Positions 21,896 to 32,816 of a stretch of DNA of 64,000 nucleotides are shown in pieces. The notes under the pieces are model-generated. The model saw only the letters and a list, made by a program, of their open reading frames with translations, ran no database searches and was not told the DNA's origin. Both the position numbers and the translations under genes were made by a program. This DNA comes from Bradyrhizobium sp. 141 (lineage in GTDB: Bacteria > Pseudomonadota > Alphaproteobacteria > Rhizobiales > Xanthobacteraceae): NCBI RefSeq assembly GCF_023074055.1, contig NZ_JADPKR010000115.1:1-64000 (forward strand), in the 5' to 3' direction. Position 1 is the first letter of the stretch, and the number at the start of each line of letters is the position of its first letter.

Positions 21896-22192
21896 ATGAC
21901 CTCGACCTCGAAGACGTTCGTCGCATCCGCTGCGACGCTGTTCGCCTCCGCGTTTCTCATCATGACTGCACCGGCCGCGCAGGCGGAAGAATACTGCATC
22001 ACCAATGGTGCCCAGGCCGCTCACGGCTGCGGCTATCCGACGATGGAGACCTGCCGCGCCGCCGCCGGCGGCATCGGTGGCGTGTGTTCGCAGAGCGGTG
22101 CGAAGAGCACGAGCGATTCTCTCGCCTATCAGCCGAAGCACTCGCAGTCGCGCACCAAGCTTCGCCCGGGCGGCCAGACCAACTCCAACTGA
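21896..22192 (+). CDS. DUF3551 family secreted protein
   Basis: 98 aa with a signal peptide (Ala-Ser-Ala-Ala-Thr-Leu-Phe..., cleavage near Ala-Gln-Ala at 28-30). The mature part begins Glu-Glu-Tyr-Cys and has further cysteines in Gly-Cys-Gly-Tyr-Pro-Thr-Met-Glu-Thr-Cys and Val-Cys, the four-Cys DUF3551 pattern. The family is almost restricted to Bradyrhizobiaceae and has no known function. An AT-rich promoter-like tract lies upstream. Confidence 0.85.
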   Translation: MTSTSKTFVASAATLFASAFLIMTAPAAQAEEYCITNGAQAAHGCGYPTMETCRAAAGGIGGVCSQSGAKSTSDSLAYQPKHSQSRTKLRPGGQTNSN

Positions 22193-22224
22193 CGCCTGAG
22201 TTCGAAACCGGTTTTTAGGTTTTG

Positions 22225-22252
22225 CGGCCTCCGAGCTTTATCTCGGGGGCCG
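22225..22252 (+). terminator. hairpin after DUF3551 gene
   Basis: 11-bp stem CGGCCTCCGAG with one mismatch (22225-22235 with 22242-22252) and a 6-base loop. No T-run follows, so termination is only probable. Confidence 0.4.
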
Positions 22253-22458
22253 TAAATTCATGAGGCGCGACATCGCGTGCCGCATGTCTCAGCGCAAGCC
22301 TCAGCCCCTGGCCGTGCCGAAGAGGGTAAGTACGTCGGCCGCAAAATTAGATGCGGCCGTGTGAACTCCTTCACAGAGCCGCAATCTGTGCGGGTCCATG
22401 CTTCCCAGAGGTCGCCCGAATTGTAGATGGGCCGGATTGTACCCAGGGGAAGCGCGTC

Positions 22459-23838
22459 ATGGCTCCCAACCCGATTTTCATCAGCCACCGGTCTGAATAC
22501 GGCCGGACGGCCCGTGCGATGAAGAAGGTCATTGAAACCGCTTCGCACGGACAAATCGACGTCTTCATTTCGGAGGATATCCCGCGCGGCAATGAATGGC
22601 GGCCCTCTATCGAGCATCATCTTCGCACAGCGCAAAGCCTGTTTCTGCTTTACGGCGCGCCCTATGAGGACTGGTCCTGGTGCTTTTATGAAGCCGGATA
22701 TTTTGCCGCCGCAAAACCGGCAGCCACCGATCGCAGGATCTTCTGCCTGATCCGCCCGAACGTGAACCCGCCGGGTCCGCTCAGCCACTTGCAGATGCTG
22801 ACGAGCAAGGATCAACTCATCAGAGAGTTGATCGGCATTTTCGAGAGGAACGCCATCGACGTCGATGCCAGCGAGTTGCGCGGGCTGGTCGGCAAGCTGG
22901 ATAGCGGTCTGTTCGGCGAAATTCGCGAATTCGACGGCTATCCGCGCGTGCATTTCGTGGCGTCCGACGCCGAACTCGCCCATGGGGCGATTCCACCTGC
23001 GGCCCAGTTCACCGGCGACGAAGGTGTGCTCGGCGATCTCTTCACCATCCAGGCGCAGTCCGTACCCTGGTGCAAGGTCCAGAAGCTTGCAAATACGGAA
23101 ACTGGACGGCAGAACTTCGTCTACAAATGGCTTGAGGAAACCGCGCAGATATTGCTTGCGGCGCGCGAGAACGAGTTCATTGCGCCGCAGGCCGTGCTGA
23201 TCGGGCGCGGCGGCCGGCGCTACCGGACCTTGCTGCACCGAGCTCGTGTCCAGGGTGATGGCGACTATCGCTGCGAATTCCTGGCGATCGAGGAGGTCGG
23301 CGGGCCGCTGACCGGATTGTCGAGCAAGCTGCTCTCGCTATTGACCGCCATCCGCATGGGCTACCGGTTCAGGTCCGAGATCATCCAGAAATTCTCTGCC
23401 GATGCGCTATCGTCCGACGAGCGCGAGCGCCGGATACAGCAGATCCCACGCGTGATCGAGGATCTAACGGTTGAATCGCGGACACGCGGCAACATCAGTA
23501 CGGAGGACTTTCTGGCGGCATTCGACGACGTCGAAAGCGAGAAGATGTCGCGTCTGCTGGACTACTGGCCGATCCTTGAACGCGCGATGTACAAATCGCT
23601 GGGGCTGTCGACCGATGGAAAAACCGTCATTCGGCCGGGCCTTGTCGGTTCGGACGTCGAACGTTACCGCACGGTCCACAAGGCCATGCGGCTGCTCAAC
23701 ATCGAGTTCCTATCGCGGAGCTGCGCGCGCGTCGCACAGATCATGAAGCGACCCGAGCAGGAATTGACCGACAGCGCCAAGGCGCTCGAAGATGCCGTCA
23801 AGGCGCTGACCGGTTCGGACATCGAGACGGCGGCGTGA
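22459..23838 (+). CDS. TIR-domain protein with uncharacterised C-terminal domain
   Basis: 459 aa. Residues 4-115 are a TIR domain: strand A Pro-Ile-Phe-Ile-Ser-His-Arg-Ser, strand B Ile-Asp-Val-Phe-Ile-Ser-Glu-Asp-Ile-Pro-Arg-Gly, then Trp72-Ser-Trp-Cys-Phe-Tyr-Glu78. Glu78 matches the catalytic glutamate of NAD-cleaving TIRs. The rest (about 160-459) is soluble, helical and unlike any domain I know. AGGGGA precedes the ATG. It stands alone between DUF3551 and an AraC gene, with no Thoeris, CBASS or SAVED partner. A role in NAD-depleting phage defence or signalling is inferred from the TIR fold only. Confidence 0.8.
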   Translation: MAPNPIFISHRSEYGRTARAMKKVIETASHGQIDVFISEDIPRGNEWRPSIEHHLRTAQSLFLLYGAPYEDWSWCFYEAGYFAAAKPAATDRRIFCLIRPNVNPPGPLSHLQMLTSKDQLIRELIGIFERNAIDVDASELRGLVGKLDSGLFGEIREFDGYPRVHFVASDAELAHGAIPPAAQFTGDEGVLGDLFTIQAQSVPWCKVQKLANTETGRQNFVYKWLEETAQILLAARENEFIAPQAVLIGRGGRRYRTLLHRARVQGDGDYRCEFLAIEEVGGPLTGLSSKLLSLLTAIRMGYRFRSEIIQKFSADALSSDERERRIQQIPRVIEDLTVESRTRGNISTEDFLAAFDDVESEKMSRLLDYWPILERAMYKSLGLSTDGKTVIRPGLVGSDVERYRTVHKAMRLLNIEFLSRSCARVAQIMKRPEQELTDSAKALEDAVKALTGSDIETAA

Positions 23839-23850
23839 CGCCTGCGCGCC

Positions 23851-24879
23851 TCACCGATACCGGCCGCGAAATTCGCGCGGGCTTGCGCCGGTCCAGCTGC
23901 GGAAGGCCCGCGAAAAGCTCTTCTCGTTGCGGAAGCCGGCGATCTCCGCGATGCGTTTGATCGGGGTGCGGCCACGCATCAGCTCCTGTTTTGCCAGTTC
24001 GAACTTTGCCTCTTCCTTGAGATCGCGCAGCGAGGTTGCTTCCTCGCGCAGCCGCCGATGCATGGTGCGGGTGGAGAGCGCAAGCTCGCTTGCGACGTCC
24101 TCGGCCCCGAGACTGCGTCCGCGCGCATTGCGGAGCACGCGGCGGACACGCTCGACCAGCAGGCGGTCGCGCCGATAGGGCAGCACGGTCAGCCTGAGCG
24201 CGCCCTTGAGCATGTTGTCGAGATCGGCGGCGCTGCGCGTGAGCGGCAGCGAGAGATAGTGCTTGTCGAAGACGATGCGGGCGCGGTCGGCATCGAAGCT
24301 GATGCTCCGGCAAAAGATGGTCGGATAGACCGAGACATGGCCGGGCTCCGCGTGCGGGAATTCCGCCGCGCGGAGCGCGATCTGGGAGTCGACCGCCCAA
24401 CAGGAGAAGCCGAGCACGTACCGGAGCAGGGTGACCAGGCAGAATTCCCGTACGGGCCCGAGATCGCGCAGCTCCCGGATGGACACCACGGCGGTCTCTT
24501 CACCAACCTCGAGATCGAGCAGCACGTCCTCGGTGAGCAGGCGGTGATGCCGGCACCAGCGCTTGAGCGCGATCTCGAGCGTTGGCGCCGTGATCGAGGC
24601 GCGGCACAGCATGCCGTAGGTGCCGAAGGGCAGGCGCCGTGAGAACCAGCCCAGCGCCTCGTCGTCGAGCTCACGCATGGCATGACCCGCCAGCGCTTCG
24701 AACTGGGCGGCCGTGACCCGCCCATCCCGAGAATTGACAAGATCCGGCGCGACCTGACCCCGGCTTAACGCCTCGGCCGGGTCGCGGCCGTACCTTGCGT
24801 AGGCGGCAACCACGCCGCGGACGAAGGCGGCGGGAGTCACGGCGCGGCGCGAGGTCGCGGTGGCGGCTTGAAAAGTCAT
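23851..24879 (-). CDS. AraC family transcriptional regulator
   Basis: 342 aa. The N-terminal ~200 residues are the arabinose-operon-like ligand domain found in OruR/ArgR-type AraC proteins (Arg-Leu-Pro-Phe-Gly-Thr-Tyr-Gly-Met-Leu). The C-terminal ~95 residues hold two HTH motifs, ending Ala-Gly-Phe-Arg-Asn-Glu-Lys-Ser-Phe-Ser-Arg-Ala-Phe-Arg-Ser-Trp. It is divergent from the isovaleryl-CoA dehydrogenase operon with 112 bp between starts, so it probably activates leucine/isovalerate catabolism in response to an acyl-CoA intermediate or precursor. The inducer is inferred from context. Confidence 0.9.
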   Translation of the reverse strand: MTFQAATATSRRAVTPAAFVRGVVAAYARYGRDPAEALSRGQVAPDLVNSRDGRVTAAQFEALAGHAMRELDDEALGWFSRRLPFGTYGMLCRASITAPTLEIALKRWCRHHRLLTEDVLLDLEVGEETAVVSIRELRDLGPVREFCLVTLLRYVLGFSCWAVDSQIALRAAEFPHAEPGHVSVYPTIFCRSISFDADRARIVFDKHYLSLPLTRSAADLDNMLKGALRLTVLPYRRDRLLVERVRRVLRNARGRSLGAEDVASELALSTRTMHRRLREEATSLRDLKEEAKFELAKQELMRGRTPIKRIAEIAGFRNEKSFSRAFRSWTGASPREFRGRYR

Positions 24880-24933
24880 CGGAACTCCCTCCGGAAAATC
24901 CTCGCCAAGTTTGGCGGAAAATGCAACCTTTTC

Positions 24934-24947
24934 GACCGCAAGCGGTC
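24934..24947. promoter_or_regulatory. palindrome in the araC/ivd divergent promoter
   Basis: GACCGCAAGCGGTC, a perfect 14-bp palindrome between the two divergent start codons and 45 bases before the dehydrogenase start. It is a candidate operator for either gene. Confidence 0.35.
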
Positions 24948-24991
24948 CTCGATACCGCTAGGTTCGAAGGCCAAAATACGGAGGAATCGCC

Positions 24992-26164
24992 TTGAACATC
25001 CCGAGCATCGACTTCGATCTGGGCGAAGACGTCGGCATGCTGCGCGACACGCTTCGCGCCTTCGTGGAGGCGGAGATCACCCCGCGCGCAGCCGACATCG
25101 AGAAGGCCAATCTGTTCCCGGCCGACCTCTGGAAGCGCTTTGGCGACCTCGGCCTGCTCGGCATGACCGCGCCGGAGCAATATGGCGGCTCCAACATGGG
25201 CTATCTCGCCCATATCGTCGCCATGGAGGAGATTTCGCGCGGCTCGGCGGCCGTGGGGTTGTCCTACGGCGCGCACTCGAACCTCTGCGTCAACCAGATC
25301 CGCCGCAACGGCAACGACGCGCAACGCGCGCGCTATCTGCCGAAGCTTATCTCGGGCGAGCATGTCGGCGCGCTCGCGATGTCCGAGTCCGGCGCCGGAT
25401 CGGACGTCGTCTCGATGAAACTGCGCGCCGACAAGCGCGGCGACCGCTACGTCCTCAACGGCTCCAAGATGTGGATCACCAGCGGCGGCGATGCCGACGT
25501 GCTGGTGGTCTATGCCAAGACCGATCCGGAGGCAGGTCCGCGCGGTATGACGGCTTTCCTCGTCGAGAAGGGCTTCAAGGGGTTTACCCACGGCCAGCAT
25601 CTCGACAAGCTCGGCATGCGCGGCTCCAACACCTATCCCTTGTTCTTCGACGAGTGCGAGGTGCCGGAGGAGAACGTGATGGGCAAGGTGGGCGAGGGCG
25701 TCAAGGTGCTGATGTCCGGCCTCGACTATGAGCGCGCGGTGCTCTCTGGCGGCCCGCTTGGCATCATGGCGGCCTGCATGGACGCGGTGGTGCCCTATAT
25801 GCACGAGCGAAAACAATTCGGTCAGCCGATCGGCGACTTCCAGCTGATGCAAGGCAAGCTCGCCGACATGTATGCGACCTGGCAGGCCACGCGCGCCTAT
25901 GTCTATGCGGTGGGCCGCGCCTGCGACCGGGGCGACCATGCGCGCAGCTTGCGCAAGGATGCGGCGGCGGCGATCCTCTATTCCGCGGAAAAGGCGACGT
26001 GGATGGCCGGCGAGGCGATCCAGGCGCTCGGCGGGGTCGGTTACACCAGCGAATTCCCGGTGGGGCGTCTCTGGCGCGACGCAAAACTCTACGAGATCGG
26101 TGCCGGCACCTCGGAGGTCCGCCGCATGCTGATCGGCCGCGAACTGATGGCCGAGACGGCTTAA
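24992..26164 (+). CDS. ivd: isovaleryl-CoA dehydrogenase
   Basis: 390-aa FAD flavoenzyme oxidising isovaleryl-CoA to 3-methylcrotonyl-CoA and passing electrons to ETF. ACAD motifs are Ala-Met-Ser-Glu-Ser-Gly-Ala-Gly-Ser-Asp, Trp-Ile-Thr-Ser-Gly and the C-terminal Ala-Gly-Thr-Ser-Glu-Val-Arg-Arg. Glu247 in Leu-Asp-Tyr-Glu-Arg-Ala-Val-Leu stands where the catalytic base of isovaleryl-CoA dehydrogenases lies, unlike short-chain ACADs that use the later Glu. Start is a TTG after a strong GGAGGA. First gene of a four-gene run for leucine degradation. Confidence 0.93.
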   Translation: MNIPSIDFDLGEDVGMLRDTLRAFVEAEITPRAADIEKANLFPADLWKRFGDLGLLGMTAPEQYGGSNMGYLAHIVAMEEISRGSAAVGLSYGAHSNLCVNQIRRNGNDAQRARYLPKLISGEHVGALAMSESGAGSDVVSMKLRADKRGDRYVLNGSKMWITSGGDADVLVVYAKTDPEAGPRGMTAFLVEKGFKGFTHGQHLDKLGMRGSNTYPLFFDECEVPEENVMGKVGEGVKVLMSGLDYERAVLSGGPLGIMAACMDAVVPYMHERKQFGQPIGDFQLMQGKLADMYATWQATRAYVYAVGRACDRGDHARSLRKDAAAAILYSAEKATWMAGEAIQALGGVGYTSEFPVGRLWRDAKLYEIGAGTSEVRRMLIGRELMAETA

Positions 26165-26188
26165 AACGTTCACCTCATTGGAATCATC

Positions 26189-27793
26189 ATGCCGCTCCAT
26201 TCCAGCATCGATCCGTCTTCATCAGACTTTGCGCGCAATTCCGAGGCCATGCGCACCCTCGTCGCGGACTTGCGCGAAAAGCTGAGCCAGGTCGCCGGCG
26301 GCGGCGGCGAGGTCTCGCGCAACCGCCACACCGCGCGCGGCAAGATGCTGGCACGCCAGCGCGTCGATCTGCTGGTCGATCCCGGCACCTCGTTCCTGGA
26401 GCTGTCGCCGCTTGCGGCCTACGGCCTCTATGGTGGCGACGTGCATTCGGCGAGCGTCGTCACCGGAGTGGGGCGCATTTCGGGCCGCGAATGCATGATC
26501 GTCGCCAACGATGCCACCATCAAGGGTGGTACCTACTATCCGTTGACGGTGAAGAAGCATCTGCGCGCGCAGGACATCGCGCGGCAGAACAATCTGCCCT
26601 GCGTCTACATGGTCGATTCCGGCGGCGCCTTCCTGCCGCTGCAGGACGAGATCTTCCCGGACGAGCGTCATTTCGGCCGCATCTTCTACAACCAGGCGCA
26701 GATGTCTTCACAGGGCATTCCGCAGATCGCGATCGTGATGGGCTCCTGCACCGCCGGCGGCGCCTATGTCCCCGCGATGTCGGACGAGAGCATCATCGTC
26801 CGTAACCAGGGCACCATCTTTCTCGGCGGCCCGCCGCTGGTGAAGGCGGCGACCGGCGAGGTGGTCAGCGCCGAGGAGCTCGGCGGCGCCGACGTGCATT
26901 CGCGGCAGTCGGGCGTGACCGACCATTACGCCCAGAACGACGCCCATGCGATCGGCATCGCGCGGCGCATCGTCGGCACGCTGAAGCCGTCGGTGCGGCC
27001 GAACCTCAACATGCACAAGCCGCGCGATCCGCTGTTTGCGGCGGAGGAGATTTATGGCGTGGTGCCCGTCGACGGTCGCAAGCCGTTCGACGTGCGCGAT
27101 ATCATCGCGCGTGTGGTGGATGGCTCCGAGTTCGACGAGTTCAAGAAACTCTACGGCACGACGCTGGTGTGCGGCTTCGCCCATATCTGGGGCTATCCGG
27201 TCGGCATCATCGCCAATAACGGCATTCTGTTCAGTGAAAGCTCGCTGAAGGGCGCGCATTTCATCGAGCTGTGCTGCCAGCGCGGCATTCCCTTGGTGTT
27301 CCTGCAGAACATCACCGGCTTCATGGTCGGCAAGAAATACGAGGCCGGCGGCATCGCGCGCGACGGCGCCAAGCTGGTGACGGCGGTCGCGACCGCCTCG
27401 GTGCCAAAATTCACCGTCGTGATCGGCGGCTCCTACGGCGCCGGCAATTACGGAATGTGCGGCCGGGCCTACTCGCCGCGCTTCCTCTGGATGTGGCCGA
27501 ACGCGCGCATCTCGGTGATGGGCGGCGAGCAGGCCTCGATGGTGCTGAGCCAGGTCCGCCGCGACAATATCGAGGCCAAGGGCGATAGCTGGTCGAAGGA
27601 CGAGGAGGATAAATTCCGCGAGCCCATCCGCGCGCAATATGAAAGCCAGGGGCATCCCTATTATGCCACCGCGCGGCTGTGGGACGACGGCGTGATCGAT
27701 CCCGCCGACACGCGGCTGGTGCTCGGCCTTGGCCTCTCGGCGGCGTCGAATGCGCCGATCGAACCGACGAAATTCGGCCTGTTCAGGATGTGA
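26189..27793 (+). CDS. mccB: methylcrotonyl-CoA carboxylase, carboxyltransferase (beta) subunit
   Basis: 534 aa with the two-lobed carboxyltransferase fold. It transfers carboxyl from biotin to the gamma carbon of 3-methylcrotonyl-CoA. Motifs include Tyr-Met-Val-Asp-Ser-Gly-Gly-Ala-Phe-Leu-Pro, Gly-Ser-Cys-Thr-Ala-Gly-Gly-Ala-Tyr and Gly-Gly-Ser-Tyr-Gly-Ala-Gly-Asn-Tyr-Gly-Met-Cys-Gly-Arg. The Phe-Leu-Pro insertion separates it from propionyl-CoA carboxylase beta subunits. It starts 24 bases after ivd and is followed by its partner subunit. Confidence 0.95.
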   Translation: MPLHSSIDPSSSDFARNSEAMRTLVADLREKLSQVAGGGGEVSRNRHTARGKMLARQRVDLLVDPGTSFLELSPLAAYGLYGGDVHSASVVTGVGRISGRECMIVANDATIKGGTYYPLTVKKHLRAQDIARQNNLPCVYMVDSGGAFLPLQDEIFPDERHFGRIFYNQAQMSSQGIPQIAIVMGSCTAGGAYVPAMSDESIIVRNQGTIFLGGPPLVKAATGEVVSAEELGGADVHSRQSGVTDHYAQNDAHAIGIARRIVGTLKPSVRPNLNMHKPRDPLFAAEEIYGVVPVDGRKPFDVRDIIARVVDGSEFDEFKKLYGTTLVCGFAHIWGYPVGIIANNGILFSESSLKGAHFIELCCQRGIPLVFLQNITGFMVGKKYEAGGIARDGAKLVTAVATASVPKFTVVIGGSYGAGNYGMCGRAYSPRFLWMWPNARISVMGGEQASMVLSQVRRDNIEAKGDSWSKDEEDKFREPIRAQYESQGHPYYATARLWDDGVIDPADTRLVLGLGLSAASNAPIEPTKFGLFRM

Positions 27794-27797
27794 TGCG

Positions 27798-29801
<2,004 letters not shown>

Positions 29802-29802
29802 C

Positions 29803-30714
29803 ATGAGCGACCAGGTCCGCATCGTCGAAATGGGGCCGCGCGACGGGCTCCAGAACGAGAAGGTTCCGGTCGGCGTCGAGGCCCGCATCGCCTTTGTCGA
29901 GGCGCTGGTCGCGGCTGGTCTCGATACGGTCGAGGTCGGCGCCTTCGTCTCGCCCAAGGCGATCCCGCAAATGGCGAGCTCGGATGCCGTGCTGCGCGGC
30001 ATTGCCCACGTGGCGGGCGCCGAATTCCACGTGCTGGTGCCGAACGAGAAGGGCTACGACGCCGCCCGCGCCGCCGGCGCGAAAGTGGTCTCGGTGTTCG
30101 CTGCGGCCTCCGAAGGCTTTTCCCGCGCCAATATCAATTGCACGGTCGCGGAGTCGATCGAGCGGTTCAAGCCGGTGCTGGCGCGCGCCAAGGCCGATGG
30201 CGTCAAGGTGCGCGGCTATATCTCCTGCGTGCTGGGCTGCCCGTTCGATGGCGAGATCAAGCCAAGGGCGGTCGCCGATCTCGCGCGCACACTATTCGAG
30301 CTCGGCTGCTACGAGATATCGCTCGGCGACACCATCGGCGTCGGCACGCCTGATAAGGCCAGGGAGATGCTGCGCACGGTCGCCGCCAACGTTCCCGCCG
30401 CCAAGCTCGCGATGCATTTCCATGACACCTACGGCCAGGCGCTCGCCAATCTCTATGCCGGGATGGAGGAGGGCGTCCGCGTCATCGATGCCGCCGCGGG
30501 CGGCCTCGGCGGCTGTCCCTATGCACCGGGCGCGACCGGCAATGTCGCGACCGAAGACGTCGTCTATATGCTCGAAGGCATGGGCGTCAGGACCGGCATC
30601 GACATGGACCGCCTGTTGGCCGCGACCAACGAGATGAGCGGCCTGCTCGGCAAGCCGCCCGTGAGCCGCGTGGCGTCCGCGCTGAATGCGAAGAAGAAGC
30701 GGGCGGTGCCGTAA
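29803..30714 (+). CDS. mvaB: hydroxymethylglutaryl-CoA lyase
   Basis: 303-aa TIM-barrel enzyme cleaving HMG-CoA to acetyl-CoA and acetoacetate. Signatures are Glu-Met-Gly-Pro-Arg-Asp-Gly-Leu-Gln-Asn-Glu at the N-terminus (catalytic Arg/Asp pair), Ile-Ser-Leu-Gly-Asp-Thr-Ile-Gly-Val-Gly-Thr-Pro and the catalytic-Cys loop Gly-Gly-Leu-Gly-Gly-Cys-Pro-Tyr-Ala-Pro-Gly. It starts one base after mccA stops, so coupled. No methylglutaconyl-CoA hydratase gene lies between, so that step must be encoded elsewhere. Confidence 0.94.
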   Translation: MSDQVRIVEMGPRDGLQNEKVPVGVEARIAFVEALVAAGLDTVEVGAFVSPKAIPQMASSDAVLRGIAHVAGAEFHVLVPNEKGYDAARAAGAKVVSVFAAASEGFSRANINCTVAESIERFKPVLARAKADGVKVRGYISCVLGCPFDGEIKPRAVADLARTLFELGCYEISLGDTIGVGTPDKAREMLRTVAANVPAAKLAMHFHDTYGQALANLYAGMEEGVRVIDAAAGGLGGCPYAPGATGNVATEDVVYMLEGMGVRTGIDMDRLLAATNEMSGLLGKPPVSRVASALNAKKKRAVP

Positions 30715-30799
30715 GGTGGGCAAAGGCGCGTAGCGCCGTGCCCACCATCTTTCCATGATCGAGACAGGTGGTGGGCACGCTTCGTTTGCCCACCCTACG
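30714..30799. repeat. GGTGGGCAAA palindromic repeat, copy 1
   Basis: Two nested inverted arms: AGGTGGGCAAAGGCGC...GTGCCCACCA and GGTGGGCACGC...TTTGCCCACCCT. It begins at the last base of the lyase stop and sits between two convergent genes. A second copy lies at 35613-35704. Confidence 0.8.
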
Positions 30800-30809
30800 A
30801 GACCTGCGC

Positions 30810-31736
30810 TTAGGCCGTCTTCAGCCCTACATCCGGCAGACGCGGCCGGTTCTTGAGCGCCTTGGCCATCATGGCCTCGACCTCGGCCTTCTCATGCGGG
30901 AGCAGCGCCAGGCGCGGCGGGCGGGTCAGCGCGGTGCCGCGGCCCATGATGTGCTCGCACAGCTTGATGCACTGGACGAGATCCGGGCGCGCATCGAGAT
31001 GCAAGAGCGGCATGAACCATTCGTAGAGCGGCATCGCCTCCGCGAAGCGCCCTGCCTTGGCCAGCCGGAACAGCGTTTCGCCCTCGCGCGGGAAGGCGTT
31101 CGACATGCCCGAGACCCAGCCCACGGCGCCCATCGCGACGCTCTCGACGATGACGTCGTCGAGACCGGCGAACAGCACGAAGCGGTCGCCGACCATGTTG
31201 CGGGTGTCGATGAAGCGCCGCGTGTCGCCGGAGGAATCCTTGAAGCAGACAACCGTCTCGACGTCCGCCAGCGAGGCCAGGATGTCGGGGGTGACGTCGT
31301 TCTTGTAGATCGGCGGGTTGTTGTAGAGCATCACCGGCAGGTCGGTCGCGGTGGCAACGGCGCGGAAATGCGCGGCAGTCTCGTGCGGCTTGGACGAATA
31401 GACCAGGGCTGGCATCACCATCACGCCGTCGATGCCGACACGCGCGGCTTCCTTGGCCGTTTCGACCGCGAAGGCGGTGGTGAATTCCGCGATGCCGCAC
31501 AGCACGGGCACGCGGCCGGCCGCGACCGACTTCGCGGTTTCCATGATCGCGACCTTCTCCTTGCGCTCGAGCGAGGTGTTCTCGCCGACCGAGCCGCAGA
31601 CGATCAGGCCGGAGACGCCGTCGCGGATCAGACCGTCCATCACTTTGGCAGTTGCGTCGATATTGAGCGACAAATCGTCATTGAATTGCGTGGTAACGGC
31701 CGGGAAGACGCCTTCCCAGGAAACGCGGCGGGTCAT
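30810..31736 (-). CDS. DapA (dihydrodipicolinate synthase/NAL) family lyase
   Basis: 308-aa class I aldolase-type TIM barrel. Schiff-base Lys166 lies in Val-Val-Cys-Phe-Lys-Asp-Ser-Ser-Gly, Tyr138 in Leu-Tyr-Asn-Asn-Pro, and Gly-Ser-Val-Gly-Glu-Asn-Thr (48-54) replaces the Gly-Thr-Thr-Gly-Glu of true DapA. The last feature and the neighbouring TRAP uptake genes point to a catabolic keto-acid lyase or deaminase, for example a hydroxyproline-pathway pyrroline-hydroxycarboxylate deaminase or a sugar-acid aldolase. It is not lysine biosynthesis. It is probably the first enzyme acting on what the TRAP system imports. Confidence 0.8.
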   Translation of the reverse strand: MTRRVSWEGVFPAVTTQFNDDLSLNIDATAKVMDGLIRDGVSGLIVCGSVGENTSLERKEKVAIMETAKSVAAGRVPVLCGIAEFTTAFAVETAKEAARVGIDGVMVMPALVYSSKPHETAAHFRAVATATDLPVMLYNNPPIYKNDVTPDILASLADVETVVCFKDSSGDTRRFIDTRNMVGDRFVLFAGLDDVIVESVAMGAVGWVSGMSNAFPREGETLFRLAKAGRFAEAMPLYEWFMPLLHLDARPDLVQCIKLCEHIMGRGTALTRPPRLALLPHEKAEVEAMMAKALKNRPRLPDVGLKTA

Positions 31737-31810
31737 GATTTCACTCCAAGTGAAGTTGCCGGCGGGGGGCTGGATCCGCCGGGTCGTTGTGAAGAGGATG
31801 GCGAATGGAA

Positions 31811-32794
31811 TTAGAGCGTCGCGCCGACCTTGCGCAGCTCGGCGAGAACAGGTGCCTTGGGCAGCCAGATCTTGTCGAACTCGGCAATGACGGCCTCGGT
31901 ATCCTTGGCGTCGACCTGGCGGATCGGGATCGGCTCCTTCTTGAAATTCTCGATCAACGCCGGCTCGTTGCCGGCGAGTTCGTCGATCTGCGCGTCCAGC
32001 GTCGACTTCACCAGCTTGGTGATCAGCTCGCGGTCGGCGGGCGGCAGCGACTGCCAGACCCGGCCGGAGACGACGGCCGCCATCGGCATGAAGACGGCAT
32101 TCATCTGCAGGATCACCTTGGAGACCTTGTCGAAGCGCTGGTTCCAGGAGAATTCGAGATCGGCTTCGAGGCCATCGACTTGGCCGTTGGCCATCGCGTC
32201 GAACACCTGCGGCGTCGGGATCGGGGTGGGCGCAGCGCCCAGCGAGGAATAGAAATCGCGATAGACCGGCGTCGGGTTGATGCGCAGCTTCATGCCCTTG
32301 ATGTCGGCCAGCGTGTTCAAATCCTTTGAGGAGAACACCGCGCGCATGCCGGTGATGCCCCAGCCGAGCCCGATCGTGCCGGTCTCCTGCGGCAGCACGT
32401 CGAAGAGCTTCACCGCCGCCGGGTGCCGCACGAATTTCGCCACCGCCGGCGTCGAGCGGACGATATAGGGCGCGTTGATCGCGGCGATGTGCGGCACGCG
32501 CGAGCCGAGCTCGGCGGCCTGGATGAAGCCCATGTCGAGTGCGCCCGACTGCAATTGCTGCATCATCGCGGTCTCATTGCCGAGCTGGCCGGAGTGGAAC
32601 ACGGTCAATGTCAGGCGACCATTGGATGCGGCCTTGAGGTCGTCGCCGAATTTGAGCGCGGCCTTGTTCCAGGAATGACCGTTTGGCGTGATCAAGCCGA
32701 GGCGGAATTCCTTGGCCTGGGCGAGCGCCAGCGATGGCGCGAACACCGATGCGGCGGCACTGGCGGCGAGAAAGCGGCGACGAGACAGCGGCAT
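31811..32794 (-). CDS. dctP: TRAP transporter substrate-binding protein
   Basis: 327-aa periplasmic receptor. The Ser-Arg-Arg-Arg-Phe-Leu start with Ala-rich helix and Ala-Leu-Ala-Gln is a Tat-type signal. The mature part has the DctP fold, including the Arg-Ile-Asn-Pro-Thr-Pro-Val (about 171-177) segment with the conserved carboxylate-binding Arg. Last gene of dctQ-dctM-dctP on this strand, 22 bases after dctM. Ligand unknown; TRAP receptors bind organic acids, and the adjacent lyase gene should metabolise the ligand. Confidence 0.9.
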   Translation of the reverse strand: MPLSRRRFLAASAAASVFAPSLALAQAKEFRLGLITPNGHSWNKAALKFGDDLKAASNGRLTLTVFHSGQLGNETAMMQQLQSGALDMGFIQAAELGSRVPHIAAINAPYIVRSTPAVAKFVRHPAAVKLFDVLPQETGTIGLGWGITGMRAVFSSKDLNTLADIKGMKLRINPTPVYRDFYSSLGAAPTPIPTPQVFDAMANGQVDGLEADLEFSWNQRFDKVSKVILQMNAVFMPMAAVVSGRVWQSLPPADRELITKLVKSTLDAQIDELAGNEPALIENFKKEPIPIRQVDAKDTEAVIAEFDKIWLPKAPVLAELRKVGATL

Positions 32795-32816
32795 GGTCGG
32801 GCTCCTTTAGGATGGC

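Noticed and set aside
30810..31736. The lyase gene considered as lysine-biosynthetic dapA.
   Set aside because: The Gly-Ser-Val-Gly-Glu-Asn-Thr loop and the TRAP/GntR neighbours fit a catabolic member of the family better.
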